Shown here piece after piece: positions 6,500-10,579 of a stretch of DNA of 10,579 nucleotides. Position 1 is the stretch's first letter. The number at the start of each line of letters is the position of its first letter. Origin of the DNA: Gammaproteobacteria bacterium (GTDB taxonomy: Bacteria; Pseudomonadota; Gammaproteobacteria; Immundisolibacterales; Immundisolibacteraceae); assembly GCA_003645395.1 (NCBI GenBank), contig QNFC01000034.1, forward strand, positions 1 through 10,579, given 5' to 3'. The translations under genes were made by a program, and so were the position numbers. The notes beneath the pieces were generated by a model. That model worked only from the letters and a program-made list of their open reading frames with translations. It was not told where the DNA came from and did not search any database.

Positions 6500-7021
6500 A
6501 TGTGGAGTTTTTTTGAGACCGTTCGCAACCGCCATTCAGTTCGCCGTTACGAACCGGACATGGAGGTAGAGCGAGAGAAACTCCATGCAATTCTGGAAAC
6601 CGCGACCGCCGCACCCTCGGCGGGGGATCTGCAGGCTTATCAAATCTTTGTAGTTACCGATGCTGTGCAGCGCCAGAACCTGGTTGAGTTCTCTCCCAGA
6701 CATGAATTTATTGCTGAGGCGCCAGTATGCATAGTCTTCTGTGCAGACCCGCAGCGGTCGGTAGATAGGTTTGGTGAGCAGGCAGGGAAATTATTTGCCA
6801 TGCAGGACACGACGATCGTCGCTTCTTATGCTCAGTTGGCAGCCGTAGCAGCAGGGTTAGCGTCGGCCTGGGTCGGTGATTTTGAAGCAAAGGGTGTTGC
6901 TGCCCTGCTTGGTTTGCCGGCGAAGGTAGAACCCATTGCGTTGATAACCGTGGGTTACCCTGCGGAACTACCGGAACTAACCCCGCGAGTGCCGCTGACT
7001 GAGATCGTTGAGTTCCTTTAA
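6500..7021 (+). CDS. Nitroreductase family FMN-dependent oxidoreductase
   Basis: This 173-residue cytoplasmic protein is a compact member of the nitroreductase superfamily, FMN enzymes that use NAD(P)H and usually work as dimers. It opens with the typical RNRHSVRRYEPD (9-20), whose arginines contact the FMN phosphate. APSAGDLQAYQIFVV (38-52) is the FMN-binding loop, here with Asp43 where Asn is commoner. Further blocks are DTTIVASYAQLAAVAAGLASAWVG, the central helix and GLxSxWVG motif, and PIALITVGYPAE near the end. The substrate cannot be told from sequence: quinones, nitroaromatics, flavins and other targets occur in the family. GAGGAG (6488-6493), six bases before the ATG, is the best ribosome site in the window. 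The gene sits 15 bases behind bamD, so it is probably co-transcribed with it, although no functional link is known to me. Confidence 0.9.
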   Translation: MWSFFETVRNRHSVRRYEPDMEVEREKLHAILETATAAPSAGDLQAYQIFVVTDAVQRQNLVEFSPRHEFIAEAPVCIVFCADPQRSVDRFGEQAGKLFAMQDTTIVASYAQLAAVAAGLASAWVGDFEAKGVAALLGLPAKVEPIALITVGYPAELPELTPRVPLTEIVEFL

Positions 7022-7108
7022 AGCGGCCAGCCTGGGTTCTGACTACTTCAATGGTCTCAGCGTGGTCAGGTTAATTCAGCTGACCTGAGTGCAAACCGGG
7101 AGGGGCGG
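7022..7108. terminator. Convergent gap between the nitroreductase gene and nadE with two small hairpins
   Basis: The two genes end facing each other. TCAGGT (7066-7071) and ACCTGA (7083-7088) form a perfect six-base inverted repeat around an 11-base loop that itself contains the palindrome TCAGCTGA. A second GC-rich stem, CGGCT-AGTC-AGCCG (7106-7119), spans the nadE stop codon. Neither is followed by a T-run on either strand, so they are not textbook rho-independent terminators; they may act as weak bidirectional terminators or as 3' end stabilisers. Confidence 0.3.
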
Positions 7109-8746
7109 CTAGTCAGCCGGCGTATCCTGAAACCCGGATGTTATCGGGTAGCGTCGGTCGCGGCCAAAGGCGCGCTGGCTGATTCTTACTCCGGGAGGTG
7201 CCTGACGCCGTTTGTATTCGTTCAGCTTCACCAGACGGACTATTTTTTTGACAATTTCCGGGTCAAATCCTGTTTCTTTAATGAGCTGTTTTATCGAGTA
7301 GTCCTGCTCAACGTAGAGCTCGATGATCAGGTCGAGGACGTCGTAGGGTGGCAGGCTGTCCTGATCAATCTGGTCCGGTCTGAGTTCAGCCGATGGTGGG
7401 CGGTCTAGCACTCGTTGGGGAATTACCCGCTGCTGCTGATTGCGGTAGTCGCAGAGCCGATAAACCATGATTTTCGGCACATCTTTAATTACAGCGAAGC
7501 CGCCAGCCATATCGCCATAAAGGGTGGCATAACCCACGGCCATCTCGCTCTTATTACCCGTGGTGAGAACAATTCGGCCCGTTTTGTTCGAGATTGCCAT
7601 TAGTAGCAGACCACGAATCCGCGCCTGGATATTCTCTTCGGTGGTATCTCTTTCCAGGCCATTAAATACCGGCTCTAGCGCTGTTTCGACGCTTTCAACC
7701 ATGGTCTTGATGGGAATTTCTCGGTAATGCACGCCGAGAATTTCTGCCTGCTCACGGGCATCGGTCTGGCTGATCCCCGCGGTGAATTCGGACGGCATCA
7801 TCACCGCTTCAACCCGGTCTGCGCCAAGGGCATCGGCAGCAACTGCCAGCGTCAGTGCTGAATCTACCCCGCCGGAGAGTCCGATAATCGCTCCGCTGAA
7901 ACCGTTTTTATTAACATAGTCGCGCACGCCGCAAACGAGTGCTTCGTAAATGCTCGCTTCTTTGCCAAGCAGCGCGTCTACGTGGCCGCCATCAGGATTG
8001 ATAATGCCATCGATCTCACTAAAGCTGGCGAGGAACAGGCCAGCTTGAAAGGCTGGGAAACGCTGTACGCAAATCCCTTTGGCATTTATTACGCAAGAGG
8101 CCGCGTCGAACACCAGTTCATCCTGGCCGCCGGCCATGTTGGCATAGACAATGGGAAGGCCGTTTTCACGGGCGCGGACGCCAACTATCTCTTCTCTTTC
8201 GTGTTGTTTACCGGCGTGAAATGGCGAAGCATTAAGGTTGATGATTAGTTCTGCGCCGGCATTGACCGCAGCGCGGGTAGGCTCCGGCTGCCAGATATCC
8301 TCACAAATAGTGATGCCGAGTTGCACGTCATTGATGGGTAGCACTAATGGTTCGTGGCCAGCGGTAAAATAGCGCTTTTCGTCGAACACACTAAAGTTAG
8401 GCAGTAGTTGCTTGTAATAGGTGCCGTTAATCTTGCCGTCGTTAATCAACGAGGCGGCGTTATAGAGTCTCTCTTTTTCTAATTGCGGGTGCCCTACCAG
8501 CAGGGCGATGCCGCTTATCTGCCGCTGCAGGCGGTGCAGGCCATCGGCTACCTGTTGTAAGAACTCAGGTCGGTGTAGCAGGTCTTCTGGAGGGTAGCCG
8601 GTAAGGGTAAGTTCAGGGCAGACTAGAATATCCGCGCCCTGGTCGAGAGCCTGGTCAGCGAGTTCAAAAACCTGGCCGACGTTGTGTTGAATGTCGCCGA
8701 CGATGCAATTCATCTGGGCAATGGCAACAGTCAATTTTCTACCCAT
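7109..8746 (-). CDS. nadE: Glutamine-dependent NAD+ synthetase
   Basis: NadE makes NAD+ from deamido-NAD+, ATP and glutamine, the last step of NAD biosynthesis. The protein has 545 residues and two domains. The N-terminal nitrilase-type glutaminase carries the Glu-Lys-Cys triad: Glu45 (CPELTLTGYPPEDLL), Lys112 (YYKQLLPNF) and Cys148 (GITICEDIW). It releases ammonia, which is channelled to the synthetase domain starting near residue 265. That domain has the ATP-pyrophosphatase loop SGGVDS (291-296), TTGNKSEMAVGYATLYGD and GGFAVIKDVPK. E. coli uses a short ammonia-dependent NadE, so this is the long glutamine-using type. The ATG at 8744-8746 is chosen because AGGA lies seven bases upstream and the family N-terminus (LTVAIAQMN) begins directly after; a TTG at 8764 would add six residues without a ribosome site. 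It is a single-gene unit, convergent with the nitroreductase gene and divergent from the acyltransferase gene. Confidence 0.96.
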   Translation of the reverse strand: MGRKLTVAIAQMNCIVGDIQHNVGQVFELADQALDQGADILVCPELTLTGYPPEDLLHRPEFLQQVADGLHRLQRQISGIALLVGHPQLEKERLYNAASLINDGKINGTYYKQLLPNFSVFDEKRYFTAGHEPLVLPINDVQLGITICEDIWQPEPTRAAVNAGAELIINLNASPFHAGKQHEREEIVGVRARENGLPIVYANMAGGQDELVFDAASCVINAKGICVQRFPAFQAGLFLASFSEIDGIINPDGGHVDALLGKEASIYEALVCGVRDYVNKNGFSGAIIGLSGGVDSALTLAVAADALGADRVEAVMMPSEFTAGISQTDAREQAEILGVHYREIPIKTMVESVETALEPVFNGLERDTTEENIQARIRGLLLMAISNKTGRIVLTTGNKSEMAVGYATLYGDMAGGFAVIKDVPKIMVYRLCDYRNQQQRVIPQRVLDRPPSAELRPDQIDQDSLPPYDVLDLIIELYVEQDYSIKQLIKETGFDPEIVKKIVRLVKLNEYKRRQAPPGVRISQRAFGRDRRYPITSGFQDTPAD

Positions 8747-8939
8747 CAGGTTATCCTGTAACAATATATGGAGTTGATGATCGGTCCGGTTTTCTCTGCG
8801 CTGTCAGTGGATGCGAGAGCTATCGGCGTGGCCGAACACCAACCATCACCGAGTAAGCGAACACGGGGCAGGAATGTATCACCAAAACATGTGTGGTAGT
8901 AGCCGCTGATGGCCCCCGCAGCCTTAATAGGATCGGCTT
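8747..8939. promoter_or_regulatory. Divergent intergenic region between nadE and the COG3146 gene
   Basis: This is the longest non-coding stretch in the window, 193 bases. Toward nadE the minus strand has TATATT inside CATATATTG (around 8764-8770), a possible -10, with no good -35 at the right distance. AGGA for nadE lies at 8754-8757 and AGGA for the plus-strand gene at 8929-8932. I see no convincing plus-strand promoter, operator repeat, small gene or RNA structure. Confidence 0.3.
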
Positions 8940-10055
8940 TTGTTTCAAGTTAGTTTTGTCCAGTTTATTGACGATGTCACCCCAGAGCAGTGGGCGGCGT
9001 TACAAACTGCAGAAAACCCATTTGTTGATTACCGATATTTGCAGGCGTTGGAGGAGAGCCAATCCGTTGGCAATGGTACGGGTTGGCAGGTGCATCACCT
9101 ACTTCTTCACGATGAGGGCGGTGCACTGGTGGGTGCGGTGCCCTGCTATTTGAAACAGCATTCTTATGGTGAGTACGTGTTTGACTGGGGTTGGGCCGAC
9201 GCTTACCGGCGAGCTGGCATAGCCTATTATCCGAAAATGGTCTGTGCCGTGCCTTTCACCCCGGCGACTGGGGGGCGGTTGTTAACCGTGTCCGGCTCCG
9301 ATGAGCAGGTAGGCAAGATTTGCCGCTTGCTTGCTGAAGCGCTGATTGAGGAAGCCAGGCGGCTCAATGCTTCGTCAGTTCACTGTCTCTTTTTGCCAGA
9401 GCGAGAGGTGACTGTGTTGACTGACGAGGGCTGGTTGCCCCGCCATGATCTGCAGTTTCACTGGAGCAATCAGGGCTATGAGCAATTTGCAGATTTTCTC
9501 GCGTCGTTTTCTTCAAAAAAGAGAAAAAACGTCAATCGAGAACGCCGCCGGGTCAGGGAGGCCGGCGTTGAAATGGAGGTGCTCACCGGTGATGAGTTAA
9601 CCGCGGAGCACTGGCGGTTGTTTTATCAGCTCTATCGTTTTACCGCCTACAAACGGGGTGGGACTGCCTATTTAACAGAGAAGTTTTTTGAGTTGATTGC
9701 TGAGCACATGGCTGACTCGGTGGTGATGGTGATGGCCCGTGAAAATGATCGCTACGTGGCCGCGGCCCTGAATTTTAGGGGCGGTGATACGCTCTACGGT
9801 CGCTATTGGGGTTGCCTGGCGGAATACGACAGCCTGCACTTCGAAACCTGCTATTACCGCGCTATTGAGTACTGTATCGCTGAGGGAATTGCACGCTATG
9901 AGGCTGGTGCTCAGGGTGAACACAAGCTTAGTCGAGGTTTTTTACCCACCACGACCCATTCGGCGCATTGGTTGGCCCACCCGCAGTTTGCGGATGCCGT
10001 GGCTGATTATCTTGATGACGAGCGTGAGCAGATTGCCGGTTATCAGGAAATGTAA
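8940..10055 (+). CDS. COG3146-type GNAT / FemAB-like protein (peptidogalycan biosynthesis/recognition family)
   Basis: This 371-residue soluble protein matches a family known from proteobacterial genomes as COG3146 (DUF482), related to GNAT and FemAB acyltransferases but without a settled reaction. Family landmarks are NPFVDYRYLQALEES (26-40), WQVHHLLL with GGALVGAVPCYLKQHSYGEYVFDWGWADAY, and YYPKMVCAVPFTPATGGRLL. A basic stretch SSKKRKNVNRERRRV follows around 195-210, then YRFTAYKRGGTAYLT, LYGRYWGCLAEYDSLHFETCYY and, near the end, GAQGEHKLSRGF with THSAHWL. The start is TTG at 8940-8942: an in-frame TAG at 8928-8930 closes the frame upstream, AGGA sits seven bases before the TTG, and no ATG follows before the conserved region. 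It runs into aat; COG3146-aat neighbourhoods recur in proteobacteria. An acyl- or aminoacyl-transferase activity is plausible from the fold, but the substrate is unknown. Confidence 0.88.
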   Translation: MFQVSFVQFIDDVTPEQWAALQTAENPFVDYRYLQALEESQSVGNGTGWQVHHLLLHDEGGALVGAVPCYLKQHSYGEYVFDWGWADAYRRAGIAYYPKMVCAVPFTPATGGRLLTVSGSDEQVGKICRLLAEALIEEARRLNASSVHCLFLPEREVTVLTDEGWLPRHDLQFHWSNQGYEQFADFLASFSSKKRKNVNRERRRVREAGVEMEVLTGDELTAEHWRLFYQLYRFTAYKRGGTAYLTEKFFELIAEHMADSVVMVMARENDRYVAAALNFRGGDTLYGRYWGCLAEYDSLHFETCYYRAIEYCIAEGIARYEAGAQGEHKLSRGFLPTTTHSAHWLAHPQFADAVADYLDDEREQIAGYQEM

Positions 10056-10579
10056 CAGGCACACACCCCCTTTCGTCGACCCTGACGTGTATTTCCGCTT
10101 TTCAGATGGTCAGCTTACGGAAACGTTACCCGCGGCAGGCTACGCTCTGAAGGAGCCTAATGGTCTGGTAGCAGCTGGGGGTGTGCTGGATGCGCAGACA
10201 CTAATTGCGGCTTATTCTGCGGGTATCTTCCCCTGGTTTAATGATGATGAGGACGCAGTGCTCTGGTGGAGTCCCGATCCACGGGCAGTGATTGACCCCC
10301 AGTCACCCAGAATTACGCGTAGCCTGGCGAAGAGAATCCGCTCTGGCTGCTTTCAGGTGACCGCAGATACGGCGTTTGCAGCGGTGATAGCCGAGTGCGC
10401 GGCCCAACGAGCAGATGCTGAAGGCACGTGGATCACCGCCAACATGAGTGCCGCTTATCTTGAACTGCACCGACTCGGCTATGCCCATTCTGTAGAGGTG
10501 TGGGAGAATCGACAGTTGGTCGGGGGGCTTTATGGCGTGGCACTTGGTGGCGTGTTTTTTGGAGAGTCGATGTTTTTCC
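10033..10579 (+). CDS. aat: Leucyl/phenylalanyl-tRNA--protein transferase Aat (truncated by window edge)
   Basis: Aat moves Leu or Phe from tRNA to proteins with N-terminal Arg or Lys, marking them for ClpS-ClpAP degradation (bacterial N-end rule). About 180 codons are present and the gene runs off the right edge; the family is usually about 230-250 residues. Clear landmarks are EPNGLVAAGGVLDAQTL, AYSAGIFPWFNDDEDAV, LWWSPDPRAVI, GTWITANMSAAYLELHRLG, AHSVEVWE and GGLYGVALGGVFFGESMF, the core of the transferase (GNAT-like) domain. The start is uncertain. The conserved PFVDPDVYF block begins near 10066, so initiation should lie upstream of it: TTG 10033 (used here, 23-base overlap with the previous gene), GTG 10024 or ATG 10015 are all in frame, and none has a strong ribosome site. 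GTG 10087 would avoid any overlap but cut into the conserved block. Translation is probably coupled to the COG3146 gene. Confidence 0.93.
   Translation, partial: MPVIRKCNRHTPPFVDPDVYFRFSDGQLTETLPAAGYALKEPNGLVAAGGVLDAQTLIAAYSAGIFPWFNDDEDAVLWWSPDPRAVIDPQSPRITRSLAKRIRSGCFQVTADTAFAAVIAECAAQRADAEGTWITANMSAAYLELHRLGYAHSVEVWENRQLVGGLYGVALGGVFFGESMFF

Noticed and set aside
7066..7119. Strong rho-independent terminator in the convergent gap
   Set aside because: Stems are short and no T-run follows on either strand, so it is listed only as a weak candidate.
8747..8764. Longer nadE start at TTG 8764
   Set aside because: The ATG at 8746 has AGGA at good spacing, and the added residues precede the conserved N-terminal strand.
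9719..9738. Repeated GTGATG-type triplets, reading as a His run on the opposite strand
   Set aside because: On the plus strand it encodes SVVMVMA inside the COG3146 protein; the His run arises only in an antisense frame.
1..10579. Mobile elements, CRISPR arrays, tRNA/rRNA genes, toxin-antitoxin or defence systems
   Set aside because: I found no direct repeats with regular spacing, no transposase, integrase or nuclease motifs, no tRNA cloverleaf, and no gaps large enough to hide such systems.

Overview
The window is a compact stretch of bacterial housekeeping chromosome, almost certainly from a gammaproteobacterium. The gene content and order point there: asmA-mutY-yggX is a known gammaproteobacterial run, rluD-pgeF facing away from bamD is the arrangement seen in Escherichia and Pseudomonas, and the proteins resemble their E. 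coli counterparts motif by motif. Base composition is moderate to slightly GC-rich. A marine Cellvibrionales-like lineage is a guess from overall similarity, not something the sequence proves. Nearly every base is coding; the longest non-coding gap is about 190 bases.

Layout. On the minus strand, reading leftward from 5588: rluD (23S rRNA pseudouridine synthase), pgeF/yfiH (laccase-domain protein, overlapping rluD by 4 bases), then after about 100 bases asmA (envelope AsmA-family protein), mutY (adenine glycosylase), yggX (iron trafficking/oxidative protection) and the first 72 codons of a ThiO-like amino-acid oxidase that runs off the left edge. On the plus strand, divergent from rluD, lie bamD (outer-membrane assembly lipoprotein) and a small nitroreductase 15 bases behind it. 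This pair converges on nadE (glutamine-dependent NAD+ synthetase, minus strand). Divergent from nadE is a COG3146-type GNAT/FemAB-like protein, which overlaps or nearly touches a right-truncated aat (leucyl/phenylalanyl-tRNA-protein transferase).

Functional themes are ordinary: ribosome maturation, envelope biogenesis (BamD, AsmA, PgeF), oxidative-damage repair and protection (MutY, YggX), NAD+ synthesis and N-end-rule protein turnover. The most notable local feature concerns translation starts. mutY has no ATG, GTG or TTG that would retain its catalytic Glu37. A CTG at 1575-1577, preceded by GGAG, restores exact E. coli numbering for all key residues. asmA, pgeF and the COG3146 gene also appear to start with TTG. 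I found no mobile element, CRISPR array, RNA gene, phage remnant or defence system, and I do not think the window holds an undescribed multi-gene system.
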